Of a stretch of 44,266 nucleotides of DNA, positions 24,882 through 33,155 are shown one piece after another. Made by a program: the position numbers and the translations under genes. Source of the stretch: Clostridia bacterium (lineage in GTDB: Bacteria > Bacillota > Clostridia > Oscillospirales > Acutalibacteraceae); assembly GCA_017461005.1 (NCBI GenBank), contig JAFTZU010000034.1, positions 1 to 44,266 on the forward strand, read 5' to 3'. Under the pieces are notes generated by a model that was given only the letters and a program-made list of their open reading frames with translations, was not told the origin of the DNA and ran no database searches. Every line of letters starts with the position of its first letter. Positions within the stretch are counted from its first letter, which is position 1.

Positions 24882-24910
24882 TTGACAACCCTTTGAAAGT
24901 ACAGTAAAAT
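24882..24910 (+). promoter_or_regulatory. Promoter of the small zinc-ribbon gene
   Basis: Consensus TTGACA (24882-24887), 17-nt spacer, TAAAAT (24905-24910). It starts 7 nt after the fbp stop, so the small gene is probably expressed independently. Confidence 0.7.
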
Positions 24911-24942
24911 AACAATAATCTGGGTTTGAAGGAGACTTGACA

Positions 24943-25239
24943 ATGAAAAAGACATCAGACGCCATCGGATTCTTTGGAGATTCCAAACCGGTCGCCTGCC
25001 CGCACTGCGGCAAGACCGTCAACATGCAGATGCTCCGTTCCTCCAACGGGATCGGCGCCTTCGGCATCAGTGTCCTGAACTACAAGCACGACCTGTTCGC
25101 CATCTGCCCCGAGTGCTCCGCCCTCTTCGGCGTGGACCGCAAGGTCTCCCGCATCGAAGCGAGAAACACGATGGACCAGTATGCCGACATCCCGGCTGAG
25201 AGCCTCATCTTCCAGCAGGTCCTCCCCATCAAAGGCTGA
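24943..25239 (+). CDS. Small zinc-ribbon-like hypothetical protein
   Basis: A 98-residue protein I do not recognise by name. It has two CxxC pairs (CPHCGKTVNM near 18-27 and CPECSALFGVD near 55-65), spaced as in a zinc ribbon that binds one zinc ion. The part between (RSSNGIGAFGISVLNYKHDLFAI) looks like beta strands, and the C-terminus is helical. No transmembrane or catalytic motif is visible. AAGGAG lies 8 nt before the ATG, and the gene has a near-consensus promoter and strong terminator, so it is a real, probably well-expressed single gene. Similar small CxxC/CxxC proteins are common in Clostridia with unknown function. Confidence 0.75.
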   Translation: MKKTSDAIGFFGDSKPVACPHCGKTVNMQMLRSSNGIGAFGISVLNYKHDLFAICPECSALFGVDRKVSRIEARNTMDQYADIPAESLIFQQVLPIKG

Positions 25240-25267
25240 AACACCGTCTGACCATAAACGAACACGA

Positions 25268-25299
25268 AACACCGGTAACACTGTTACCGGTGTTTTTTT
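25268..25299 (+). terminator. Terminator of the zinc-ribbon gene
   Basis: A perfect inverted repeat AACACCGGTAACA / TGTTACCGGTGTT followed by a run of T residues, 28 nt after the stop. Confidence 0.93.
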
Positions 25300-25675
25300 C
25301 GCGTTTTTTACTGAATATTTTAACCGAATATTTGAGTAAAATGTTTTTTTATAAATTGATTCGGCAAAGATTTTACATTATTCCTTATCTTTTGTGCATT
25401 TTTTGTACACGTTAAAGAGAATCCAATTCCCACGCATTTATCCCATTCCTGCCATACGGTTGACAAGTGTAAAGGTTGTGTTCTGTAAGCTGTACGATTT
25501 TGTAAAGTGATTTCCTTGTCGCAATCGGACACATTTTAAAAAAATGATTCAGAATCTATTAAGATTGTTTCCGTATATTTGAGCCATAACATACACTATG
25601 TGTATATGTTGTACGATTTGTATTCAGTTTTTCGTACAACATCTGTCAGAGAAAAGGATTGAAAGAGGAATCATT
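25300..25675 (+). other. Long A/T-rich gene-free leader of the acyl-CoA synthetase gene
   Basis: With the terminator before it this is the longest gene-free stretch in the window, and its base composition contrasts strongly with the GC-rich genes. No convincing reading frame is seen. A TTGACA at about 25462 has no good -10 partner at the right distance. A partial direct repeat occurs: TGTACGATTTTGTA (about 25491) and TGTACGATTTGTA (25610-25622). The 3' end carries the inverted repeats listed separately. A regulatory leader or a non-coding RNA is possible but unproved. Confidence 0.5.
25591..25642. repeat. Two adjacent inverted repeats upstream of the acyl-CoA synthetase
   Basis: First: ATACAC-TAT-GTGTAT (25591-25605). 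Second: perfect 11-bp arms ATGTTGTACGA (25606-25616) and TCGTACAACAT (25632-25642) with a 15-nt spacer, ending 33 nt before the ATG. These could be operators for a dimeric regulator or a hairpin in the mRNA leader. Confidence 0.6.
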
Positions 25676-27445
25676 ATGAGTGCTATGGAAATGACGAAAC
25701 GACTCCCCTCCCAGGAAAGACCCTGGATGCAGTTCTTCAGTGAAAAGGCGCAGAAGGCTGAAGTCCCGAAAGAGACGATCTATGAGGCGGTCGTCCGCCG
25801 CAATAAAGGCTTTGAAAACAATGTCGCCATCAATTATTTCGATCGGAAGATCACGTATCGCGAACTGATCGACCGTTCCAACAATGCCGCGGCAGCTTTT
25901 GCCTCCCTCGGTGTCGAAAAGGGCGATATCGTCGCCTGTGCGACCGTCACGTTCCCGGAGCCTGTCTATTCCCTGTACGGACTCAACAAGCTCGGCGCGA
26001 CCCTGATGACCCTCGACCCGCGCCTGACCGCAGATCAGATCAAGGAGTTCGTCGATCGCTCCGGAGCGAAGATCCTCCTTCTGGTCGACCTCTTCTATGA
26101 TAAATTGAAAGAAGACCTTCAGAAGATGGGCCTCGAGCAGATCATCATCATCTCTGCCGACACCTCCCTCCCGAAAGCCCTCAAATTCGTCAAACAGTTC
26201 AAGATGCCGGCCCCGAAGATCAAAGAAGAAGGAAACGTCATCACCTGGAACACGTTTGCAAAGATGGGCAGCTCCGACCCGAGTGCTTCCTACACGGCAG
26301 CGTACGGCGAGAACGACTGTGCCGCGATCACACTGACCGGCGGTACCACCGGCATGCCCAAGGGCGTCATGCTGAGCCATGACGGGTTCAATGCGATCGC
26401 CACCTCCTTCGAAAACTGCGGCGTCTCCTATACGAGAGACCAGCGCTTTTTGAACATCATCCCGATGTTCTCCTCCTACGGCATCGTCTCGAGCCTCCAT
26501 ATGCCCTTCTGCCTCGGTCTCGAAGACGTCGTCATCCCGAAGTTCGACCAGGAGAAGGTCGGCCACTACGTCAAGAAATACCGCCCGGCCCACACCCTGA
26601 TGGTCCCGGCGCACTACGAAAAACTCATGAACAGCAAGGAGATGGCGAACGGGTTCGACCTCAGCTTCTTCGAGACGGCCGGTTCCGGCGGCGACACCAT
26701 GAATGCCGGCACCGAAGCGAAACTCAACGGCTTCCTCAAAGAGCACGGTTCCCGCTTCCCGCTGTCCCAGGGCTACGGCATGAGCGAAGTCAGCTCCGCC
26801 GGTTCCTGCTACTGCAACGGAAACTTCCGTTCCCTCAGCGTCGGCTATCCCCTGCTCATGAACACCATCTCCATCTTCAAACCGGGGACCACCGAAGAGG
26901 TCGGCTATAACGTGGAAGGCGAGATCTGCATGACCGGTCCCTCCAACATGCTCGGCTATCTCAACGATCCGAAAGAGACCGAGAACGTCATGATCGAGCA
27001 TCCGGACGGCAAGGTCTGGATCCACTCGGGCGACATCGGTTACATGGATGAAGACGGTTACCTCTACATCAAGGGCCGCATCAAGAGAATGATCACGCCG
27101 TTCAACGGCCATAAGATCTTCCCGGCTCAGATCGAAGGACTCATCGGTCACCACGATGCTGTCAAGAGCTGCGCCGTCGTCGGTGTCAAAGACTTTGACC
27201 ACGTCCAGGGCGAATGGCCCGTCGCGTACGTTGAACTGAAGGAAGGCGAAGACATCGTTCCCGAGACCGTTCTCGAGGAACTGAAGGCGATGTACGTCGC
27301 AGAGCTCGATGACCTCGCCCGCCCGATCGAGACGATCGTCCTCGATGAAATGCCGAGAGAAGGCATGGGCAAGATCGCCTACAAGCAGCTCTCCGCAAAA
27401 TACAACGCGGAACAGGAAGCCGCCAGAAAGAAGGCCGCCAGCTGA
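25676..27445 (+). CDS. Acyl-CoA synthetase / AMP-dependent ligase
   Basis: A 589-residue ANL-superfamily enzyme that would activate a carboxylic acid with ATP and CoA. The AMP-binding P-loop is TLTGGTTGMPKGVMLSH (219-235), the adenosine motif YGMSEVSSAGS, the hinge-region motif HSGDIGYMDEDGYLYIKGR, and the catalytic C-terminal lysine lies in EGMGKIAYKQL (Lys566). The sequence is closer to long- or medium-chain acyl-CoA synthetases than to acetyl-CoA synthetase, but substrate is not assignable. GAGGA lies about 6 nt before ATG 25676; upstream frame is A/T-rich and non-coding. Monocistronic with an unusually long leader and convergent with rubrerythrin. Confidence 0.87.
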   Translation: MSAMEMTKRLPSQERPWMQFFSEKAQKAEVPKETIYEAVVRRNKGFENNVAINYFDRKITYRELIDRSNNAAAAFASLGVEKGDIVACATVTFPEPVYSLYGLNKLGATLMTLDPRLTADQIKEFVDRSGAKILLLVDLFYDKLKEDLQKMGLEQIIIISADTSLPKALKFVKQFKMPAPKIKEEGNVITWNTFAKMGSSDPSASYTAAYGENDCAAITLTGGTTGMPKGVMLSHDGFNAIATSFENCGVSYTRDQRFLNIIPMFSSYGIVSSLHMPFCLGLEDVVIPKFDQEKVGHYVKKYRPAHTLMVPAHYEKLMNSKEMANGFDLSFFETAGSGGDTMNAGTEAKLNGFLKEHGSRFPLSQGYGMSEVSSAGSCYCNGNFRSLSVGYPLLMNTISIFKPGTTEEVGYNVEGEICMTGPSNMLGYLNDPKETENVMIEHPDGKVWIHSGDIGYMDEDGYLYIKGRIKRMITPFNGHKIFPAQIEGLIGHHDAVKSCAVVGVKDFDHVQGEWPVAYVELKEGEDIVPETVLEELKAMYVAELDDLARPIETIVLDEMPREGMGKIAYKQLSAKYNAEQEAARKKAAS

Positions 27446-27469
27446 TTTATCCAGACATCTCAATACAAG

Positions 27470-27507
27470 AAAAAGACTGCATCGGCGAATGCCGGTGCAG
27501 TCTTTTT
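27470..27507. terminator. Bidirectional terminator between acyl-CoA synthetase and rubrerythrin
   Basis: AAAAAGACTGCA-x-CGGC, loop GAAT, GCCG-x-TGCAGTCTTTTT: a 16-bp stem with one mismatch and T-runs on both strands. Confidence 0.92.
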
Positions 27508-27573
27508 TCAGGAATATGGTTTCACCGGTCGAATGCCGATGGAAACATCATTTCCGATGGGAAGCCCAGAAGC

Positions 27574-28122
27574 TTAGCCGAAGTATCTCTTCAGAAGAGC
27601 GTCGAAGGCTTTGCCGTGGCGGGCTTCGTCTCTGCCGATCTCATGGACAGTGTCATGGATGGCGTCGAGGTTCAGAGCCTTGGCGCGCTTTGCGATGTCG
27701 ACACGGCCTTCGGTGGCACCGAACTCGGCATCGACACGGACGCGAAGGTTCTCTTCGGTGGACGGAGACAGGACTTCGCCCAGGAGTTCTGCGAATTTGG
27801 CAGCGTGGTCGGCCTCTTCGAACGCGGCGGTCTTGTAGTATTCGCCGATCTCCGGATAGCCTTCACGGATGGCCTGACGGGCCATGGCAAGGTACATACC
27901 GACTTCCATGCATTCGCCGTTGAAGCAGTTTCTCAGGTCTTCCTTGATGTCTTCCGGAGCGTCGGAAGCGACACCGAGGACATGCTCGGCAGCCCATGCT
28001 CTCTCGCCGGTCTGCTCGATGAACTTGTCGGCAGGAGCCTTACAGATGGGGCATACGAAATCGGCCGGAAGGGACTCGCCCTCATAGATGTAACCGCAAA
28101 CGCTGCATACGAATTTTTTCAT
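27574..28122 (-). CDS. Reverse rubrerythrin (N-terminal rubredoxin, C-terminal di-iron ferritin-like domain)
   Basis: A 182-residue protein. Residues 1-35 form a rubredoxin centre ([20 protein letters not shown]; Cys6, 9, 24, 27). Residues about 45-180 form a ferritin-like four-helix bundle with iron-binding motifs [21 protein letters not shown] and [10 protein letters not shown]. The domain order is opposite to classical rubrerythrin, as in the clostridial revRbr, which reduces hydrogen peroxide and oxygen with electrons from NADH via a partner oxidoreductase. It protects anaerobes from oxidative stress. GGAGG lies 8 nt before ATG 28122. Monocistronic; regulation by PerR is common for this family but no clear PerR box was seen. 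Confidence 0.93.
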   Translation of the reverse strand: MKKFVCSVCGYIYEGESLPADFVCPICKAPADKFIEQTGERAWAAEHVLGVASDAPEDIKEDLRNCFNGECMEVGMYLAMARQAIREGYPEIGEYYKTAAFEEADHAAKFAELLGEVLSPSTEENLRVRVDAEFGATEGRVDIAKRAKALNLDAIHDTVHEIGRDEARHGKAFDALLKRYFG

Positions 28123-28211
28123 GGTGATAACCTCCAAAAAATAGAATTCAGGACAGGACCTCAAAATGATAAAGACACCATATTCCCATACAGGTCCGTC
28201 CCGTTATATTA

Positions 28212-28241
28212 ATCGTAAAGGGTCAGACCTCGGTTAGTCAA
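28212..28241 (-). promoter_or_regulatory. Putative promoter of the rubrerythrin gene
   Basis: Minus strand: TTGACT (complement of 28236-28241), 18-nt spacer, TACGAT (complement of 28212-28217), leaving a leader of about 85 nt. Confidence 0.45.
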
Positions 28242-28304
28242 TGACAACCGGACAAGTTAGCCTGAGGCAACTTTTTGACTTCGAAAAAATCGCATAGATA
28301 CGCA

Positions 28305-28338
28305 AAAAATGACCGCTCCCGGGAAACCGGAAGCGGTC
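28305..28338 (-). terminator. Terminator of the arginine operon
   Basis: GACCGCT-x-CCGG, loop GAAA, CCGG-x-AGCGGTC (28311-28338), 41 nt past argD, followed on the minus strand by ATTTTTT. Confidence 0.9.
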
Positions 28339-28379
28339 GTTTTCGTTCTGTTTTAATGCAGCTTCGCAACGTTTGCGGC

Positions 28380-29561
28380 TCAGTCGCCCAGCAGGGACTG
28401 CATGATGGCGAGGCCCTTGTCGATCTCCTCGATGGTGATCGTCAGCGGCGGCAGGAGCCGGAGCACGTTGCCGTGGGCCGTCAGGGTCAGGAGCCCGCGG
28501 GTGGCCAGCGCGGCGGAGGTCTGTCCCGCGTCCGCGCCGATCATCTGAAGGCCGATCATGAGGCCTTTGCCCTTGATGGCTTCGATGTTGCCGGAGCGCA
28601 TGTTGTGGACAGCCGCGGCGATGTAGTTCCCCTTCTCCCGGACTTCCAGCAGGAGCTGGTCGTCGAGGGTGTTCAGGACTTCCAGCGCAGCCGCAGCGGC
28701 GATGGGGTTGCCGCCGAAGGTGGAGGCGTGGGTGCCGGGTCCGAGGGTCGGACGGGCCTTCTCGGAGACGAGGAAGCCGCCCATCGGCAGACCGCCGGCG
28801 ATGCCCTTCGCGAAGGAGACGGCGTCGGGCTCGATGTCATAGTCCTGGAACGCGAAGAGCGTACCGGTCCGGCCGACGCCGGTCTGGACTTCGTCGATGA
28901 GCAGGAGCCAGTCGTTCTTCTTACAGAGTTCCGCGACGTTCTTCACATACTCCTTATCGAGGGGGTTGACGCCGCCCTCGCCCTGGATGAGTTCCATCAT
29001 GACGGCACAGACCGTGTCATCGGCCGTCAGGACCAGGTCGGAGAAGTCGTTGGGTCTCGCATAGAGGAACCCTTCGGTGAACGGGAAGAAATACTGGTGG
29101 AACATGTCCTGACCGGTGGCGTTCAGCGTGGTGATCGTCCGGCCGTGGAACGAGTCCTTCAGAGTGACGACCGTGGATCGCCCCTCCCCGTATTTGTCAT
29201 AGCTGTATTTCCGGGCCAGTTTGATGATACCTTCATTGGCCTCCGCGCCGGAGTTGCCGAAGAAGGCGGCGCTCATGCCGGTCCGGGTGCAGAGCTGTTC
29301 GGCGAGTTTCGCGCAGGGCTCGGTGTAGTAGAGGTTCGACATGTGGCCGAGTTTCTGCGCCTGGTCGTAGATCGCCTTTGCCCAGTTCTCGTTGCCGTAG
29401 CCGAGGCAGTTGACACCGATACCGCTCGTGAAGTCGATGTATTCGTTCCCCTCCGGGTCATAGACCGTGGCACCTTTGCCGTGATCGATGGCGATGGGGT
29501 TGCGGCCGTACGTCCCCAGCACATACTGCTGGTCGAGGGCCATGAGTTCTTTCGTGGTCAT
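28380..29561 (-). CDS. argD: Acetylornithine aminotransferase
   Basis: A 393-residue class III PLP-dependent aminotransferase, N-acetylglutamate-5-semialdehyde + glutamate to N-acetylornithine + 2-oxoglutarate. Family motifs: GNSGAEANEGIIKLARKY, FHGRTITTLNATGQ, LLIDEVQTGVGRTG and SFAKGIAGGLPMGGF, where the lysine binds PLP. In many bacteria ArgD also acts as N-succinyl-diaminopimelate aminotransferase, which is relevant because lysA lies in the same operon. Its ATG overlaps the argB stop by 4 nt (translational coupling). Last gene of the operon. Confidence 0.95.
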   Translation of the reverse strand: MTTKELMALDQQYVLGTYGRNPIAIDHGKGATVYDPEGNEYIDFTSGIGVNCLGYGNENWAKAIYDQAQKLGHMSNLYYTEPCAKLAEQLCTRTGMSAAFFGNSGAEANEGIIKLARKYSYDKYGEGRSTVVTLKDSFHGRTITTLNATGQDMFHQYFFPFTEGFLYARPNDFSDLVLTADDTVCAVMMELIQGEGGVNPLDKEYVKNVAELCKKNDWLLLIDEVQTGVGRTGTLFAFQDYDIEPDAVSFAKGIAGGLPMGGFLVSEKARPTLGPGTHASTFGGNPIAAAAALEVLNTLDDQLLLEVREKGNYIAAAVHNMRSGNIEAIKGKGLMIGLQMIGADAGQTSAALATRGLLTLTAHGNVLRLLPPLTITIEEIDKGLAIMQSLLGD

Positions 29562-30469
29562 GTGTTGTCCTCCCCTCTCCAGACCATGGTCCCGATACCC
29601 TTGTGGGACAGGACTTCGATCAGGATGGAATGCGGGATGCGTCCGTCGAGGATATGCGTGCGGGCGACCCCGTTCTTGACGGCGAATTCACAGCATTCGA
29701 CCTTCGGGATCATGCCGCCCTGCAGCACGCCGGACTCCTTGAGTTCCGGGATGTCGTCGAGGGTGATGCGCCCGATGAGCGTGGACTCGTCGTCCTTGTC
29801 TCTCAGGACACCGGTGATGTCCGTGAGCAGGATGAGTTTGGAAGCGTGACAGGCGATGGCGATGCGCGCCGCGGCCGTGTCCGCGTTGATGTTGTAGCAC
29901 TTGTTGCCGTCGGTGCCCATGGCGACCGTCGAGATGACCGGGATCATGCCGCTGCCGATCGTGTGGAAGATGACCTCGGGGTCGATGTCCTCGATCTCGC
30001 CGACGAGGCCGTAGTCACAGCCGTCGCCCTTGTCGAGCTTGACCGCCTGGATCATGTTGTCATCCATACCGGAGAGGCCGACCGCCTTACCGCCGGCGTC
30101 GTTGATGAGCTTGACGAGGTCCTTGTTGACCTTGCCGCAGAGGACCGACTGGACGATGTCCATGGTCTCTTCATCGGTGTAGCGCAGACCGTTGACGAAG
30201 CGGCTCTCCTTGCCGGTCTTCTTCAGCATGGCGGAGATCTCCGGGCCGCCGCCGTGGACGACGATGACGCGGACGCCGATCAGGGACAGCATGACGATGT
30301 CGTCGATGACCGCCTTGCGCAGGTCCTCCGAGATCATCGCGTTGCCGCCGTACTTGATGACGATGGTCTTGCCATAGTAGCGCTGGATGTACGGGAGCGC
30401 CTCGATGAGGGTCTGTGCCCGCTGTTCCGGCGTGATGTTCACGTGGTTGATGTTGTCGAAATTATCCAT
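29558..30469 (-). CDS. argB: Acetylglutamate kinase
   Basis: A 303-residue amino-acid kinase that phosphorylates N-acetylglutamate. Motifs: TIVIKYGGNAM (ATP site), VVHGGGPEIS, GLSGMDDNMI, NINADTAAARIA, LLTDITGVLRD and GGMIPKVECCEFAV. The N-terminal extension of about 30 residues (NINHVNITPEQRAQTLIEALPYIQRY) resembles the N-terminal helix of hexameric, arginine-inhibited NAGK, suggesting feedback control by arginine. AGGAG lies 9 nt before the ATG; 25 nt separate it from argJ. Confidence 0.96.
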   Translation of the reverse strand: MDNFDNINHVNITPEQRAQTLIEALPYIQRYYGKTIVIKYGGNAMISEDLRKAVIDDIVMLSLIGVRVIVVHGGGPEISAMLKKTGKESRFVNGLRYTDEETMDIVQSVLCGKVNKDLVKLINDAGGKAVGLSGMDDNMIQAVKLDKGDGCDYGLVGEIEDIDPEVIFHTIGSGMIPVISTVAMGTDGNKCYNINADTAAARIAIACHASKLILLTDITGVLRDKDDESTLIGRITLDDIPELKESGVLQGGMIPKVECCEFAVKNGVARTHILDGRIPHSILIEVLSHKGIGTMVWRGEDNT

Positions 30470-30494
30470 GAAGATTCTCTCCTAAAGGCGCCCG

Positions 30495-31721
30495 TCAGGT
30501 CCGGTAGTCGCCGTTGATTTTGACGTAGTCATAGGTCAGGTCGCAGCCCCAGCAGATGGCCTGTTCGGTGCCCTCCTGCATGCGGATGTCGATGATGACC
30601 TCTTCCTGGGACAGGATCTCTTTGGCGTCCTCCTCCGAGAAGTCGACGCCCCGGCCGTTCTCACAGACGAGGACCTCCCCTGCGTCGGAGACGAAGGAGA
30701 TGGACACCTTGTCCGGATCGAAGTCTTCGCCGGAATAGCCCATCGCGCACAGCACACGGCCCCAGTTGGCGTCGGCGCCGAAGATGGCGGCCTTCGTCAG
30801 AGACGAGTTGATGACGCTCTTCCCGATGACTTCCGCGGACTGTTCGGTGGCTGCCCCGGAGACCCGGCAGGTCATGAGGTGCGTGGCCCCTTCCCCGTCC
30901 TTAGCCATCAGCCGGCAGAGGTACAGGCAGACCGCGAACATGGCCGTTTTGAAAGCCTCGAAGTCCTTCCCTTCTGTGGCGATGCACGGGTTCTCCGCCA
31001 GACCGTTCGCCATGACGATACAGGTGTCGTTCGTCGACATGTCACCGTCCACCGAGATCCGGTTGAAGGTCTTGCCGACGACTTCCCGCAGCGCCTTGTC
31101 GAGCATCTCGGCAGAGACGCAGGCGTCCGTGGTCAGGTAGCAGAGCATGGTGCCCATCTGCGGGTGGATCATGCCGCTGCCCTTGGAGATGCCGCCGATG
31201 TGGGCGGTCTTCCCGCCGACCGTGAACTCATAAGAGATCTCTTTTTTGACGGTATCCGTCGTCATGATGGCGCGGGCGACCGCGTCGGAGCCTTCCGCCG
31301 AAGCCTCCAGCTTCGAGACCAGTTCGGGCAGAGCCGCCTCGATGGCCTCGACGTTCAGGCGGACGCCGATGACACCGGTGCTGGAGACCAGCACGTCGGA
31401 CGCCTCGACGTTCAGCGCGTCGGCGACCAGTGCCATTTCCTTCCGGCAGGTCTCTTCCCCTTCCGGTGCGCAGGCGTTGGCGATGGAGCTGTTGGCGATG
31501 ACGACCTGAGCCGTCCCGTTCGCCAGCTGCTCTTTGTCGAGCCAGACCGGAGCCGCCTTGACGCGATTGGTCGTAAAAACGCCTGCCGCGGCGCAGGGAA
31601 CGCTCGAGACGATGAGTCCGAGGTCATTCTTGTCTGCGGGCGAAGTCGGCTTGATGCCGGCTCTGAGCCCCGCTGCGGAAAAGCCCTTTGCGGCACAGAT
31701 GCCGCCGGGGATCTGTTTCAT
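30495..31721 (-). CDS. argJ: Glutamate N-acetyltransferase / amino-acid acetyltransferase
   Basis: A 408-residue ArgJ, which transfers the acetyl group from N-acetylornithine back to glutamate and may also use acetyl-CoA. The self-cleavage and nucleophile motif is QMGTMLCYLTTDA with Thr191 as the nucleophile; the precursor splits before it into alpha and beta subunits. SISVDGDMSTNDT-type motif (ISVDGDMSTNDT) and FGADANWGRVLCA are intact. AAGGAG lies 9 nt before ATG 31721; a longer in-frame start would overlap lysA and was rejected. The presence of argJ implies the acetyl-recycling arginine route. Confidence 0.96.
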   Translation of the reverse strand: MKQIPGGICAAKGFSAAGLRAGIKPTSPADKNDLGLIVSSVPCAAAGVFTTNRVKAAPVWLDKEQLANGTAQVVIANSSIANACAPEGEETCRKEMALVADALNVEASDVLVSSTGVIGVRLNVEAIEAALPELVSKLEASAEGSDAVARAIMTTDTVKKEISYEFTVGGKTAHIGGISKGSGMIHPQMGTMLCYLTTDACVSAEMLDKALREVVGKTFNRISVDGDMSTNDTCIVMANGLAENPCIATEGKDFEAFKTAMFAVCLYLCRLMAKDGEGATHLMTCRVSGAATEQSAEVIGKSVINSSLTKAAIFGADANWGRVLCAMGYSGEDFDPDKVSISFVSDAGEVLVCENGRGVDFSEEDAKEILSQEEVIIDIRMQEGTEQAICWGCDLTYDYVKINGDYRT

Positions 31722-31734
31722 ATGAATTATCTCC

Positions 31735-33009
31735 TTAGAAATCGAGCTTGTTGTAGAAGTCGGTGCCCTCGAAAGTGGCATAGTAGTCCTTCGCGGTCTC
31801 CGCGCGGCGGATCAGGTCGACGGAACCGTCCTCCTTCAGGAGCAGTTCGGCACACTTGAGTTTGCCGTTGTAGTTGTAGCCCATCGAGTAGCCGTGGGCA
31901 CCGGCGTCGTGGATGAACAGATAATCGCCCATCTCGATCTCCGGCAGTTCCCGGTCGATGGCAAACTTGTCGCTGTTCTCGCAGAGAGAACCGGTGACGT
32001 CGTAGACGTGGTCACAGGGCTCGTTTTCTTTTCCGAGGACCGTGATGTGATGGTACGCGCCGTAGATCGCCGGACGCATCAGGTTGACGGCACAGGCGTC
32101 GACCCCGATGTACTCTTTGTAGATGTGCTTCTCGTGGATCGCCTTCGTGACGACCGCGCCGTAGGGCGCCAGCATGAAGCGGCCCATCTCGGTGTAGATG
32201 GCGATGTCGTCCATGCCCGCCGGGACCAGAGTCTCCTCATAGGCCTTGCGGACGCCCTCGCCGATGACGAGGATGTCGTTCGGGGTCTGGTCGGGCCTGT
32301 AGGCCACGCCGACGCCGCCGGACAGGTTGATGAAGGCGATGTGCGCGCCGGTCTCATTTCGGAGGTCGATGGCCAGTTCGAAGAGCTCTTTCGCGAGCTT
32401 CGGATAGTACTCGTTGGTGACCGTGTTGGACGCGAGGAACGCGTGGATGCCGAAGTGTTTGACGCCCTTTGCCATAAGGGTCTTGTAGGCCTCGATCATC
32501 TGCGCTTTGGTCATGCCGTACTTCGCGTCGCCGGGGTTGTCCATGATGCCGTTGGAGAGCGTGTAGACGCCGCCCGGGTTGTACCGGCAGCTCATGGTCT
32601 CCGGCAGTTTGCCGCCGCAGGCCTCTTCGCAGAAGTCGATGTGGGTGATGTCATCGAGGTTGATGATGGCGCCCAGTTCGTTCGCGTAGGTGTATTCCTC
32701 GAAGGGCGTGTCGTTCGAGGAGAACATGATGTGGTCGCCGGAAAGTCCCAGCGCCTTCGCCATCATGAGTTCGGTCCTGGACGCGCAGTCCGTACCACAG
32801 TCATACTCTGCAAGAAGCTTGACGATGCTCGGGTTCGGCGTCGCCTTGACGGCAAAGTACTCCCGGAAACCCGGGTTCCAGGAAAACGCCTTTTTCACGT
32901 TTTCCACATTGCGGCGGATGCCCGCCTCATCATAAAGGTAAAACGGTGTCGGATACGTCTTGACGATCTCCTCGACCTGTTCTTTCGTTACGAATGCCTT
33001 CTTTTCCAT
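31735..33009 (-). CDS. lysA: Diaminopimelate decarboxylase
   Basis: A 424-residue fold-III PLP decarboxylase, meso-diaminopimelate to lysine. N-terminal motif TPFYLYDEAGIRRNV; PLP-binding Lys55 in YFAVKATPNPS; glycine-rich LSGGVGVAYRP; the substrate-side cysteine/acid motif GSLCENSDKFAIDRELP; and the C-terminal DAGAHGYSMGYNYNGK with the conserved tyrosines. Other fold-III decarboxylases (arginine, ornithine, carboxynorspermidine) look similar, but the GSLCEN-SDKFA motif and length fit LysA. It sits inside the arginine operon, 146 nt after argC and 13 nt before argJ. AGGAG lies 10 nt before the ATG. Confidence 0.85.
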   Translation of the reverse strand: MEKKAFVTKEQVEEIVKTYPTPFYLYDEAGIRRNVENVKKAFSWNPGFREYFAVKATPNPSIVKLLAEYDCGTDCASRTELMMAKALGLSGDHIMFSSNDTPFEEYTYANELGAIINLDDITHIDFCEEACGGKLPETMSCRYNPGGVYTLSNGIMDNPGDAKYGMTKAQMIEAYKTLMAKGVKHFGIHAFLASNTVTNEYYPKLAKELFELAIDLRNETGAHIAFINLSGGVGVAYRPDQTPNDILVIGEGVRKAYEETLVPAGMDDIAIYTEMGRFMLAPYGAVVTKAIHEKHIYKEYIGVDACAVNLMRPAIYGAYHHITVLGKENEPCDHVYDVTGSLCENSDKFAIDRELPEIEMGDYLFIHDAGAHGYSMGYNYNGKLKCAELLLKEDGSVDLIRRAETAKDYYATFEGTDFYNKLDF

Positions 33010-33047
33010 AGTGAGAGTGCTCCTTTCCGGGGCGATTTAGTCAGTCA

Positions 33048-33149
33048 GGCATTTCCGTTTCCCTCCGCGTTCACCCCCGAAGCCCACAGCCCCGCATCGC
33101 TGCACACAGCGACACTCGCCGGATGAACGCTCCGGGAAAGGAAATAGCC
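33048..33149 (-). other. Structured intergenic element between argC and lysA
   Basis: Two 26-nt arms, 33048-33073 and 33124-33149, are inverted complements with about 20 of 26 positions paired (blocks ATTTCC, TTCCC and CGTTCA). They enclose a 50-nt apical region that holds a perfect hairpin TCGCTG-CACA-CAGCGA (33097-33112). The whole 146-nt gap is GC-rich, unlike other gaps here, and has no T-run, so it does not look like a plain terminator. It may be an mRNA-stabilising element, an attenuator or a REP-like repeat. Confidence 0.55.
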
Positions 33150-33155
33150 TTGCCT

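Noticed and set aside
33048-33149. The argC-lysA hairpin as a simple intrinsic terminator
   Set aside because: There is no T-run after either arm on the minus strand, and the downstream arg genes have no obvious promoter of their own.
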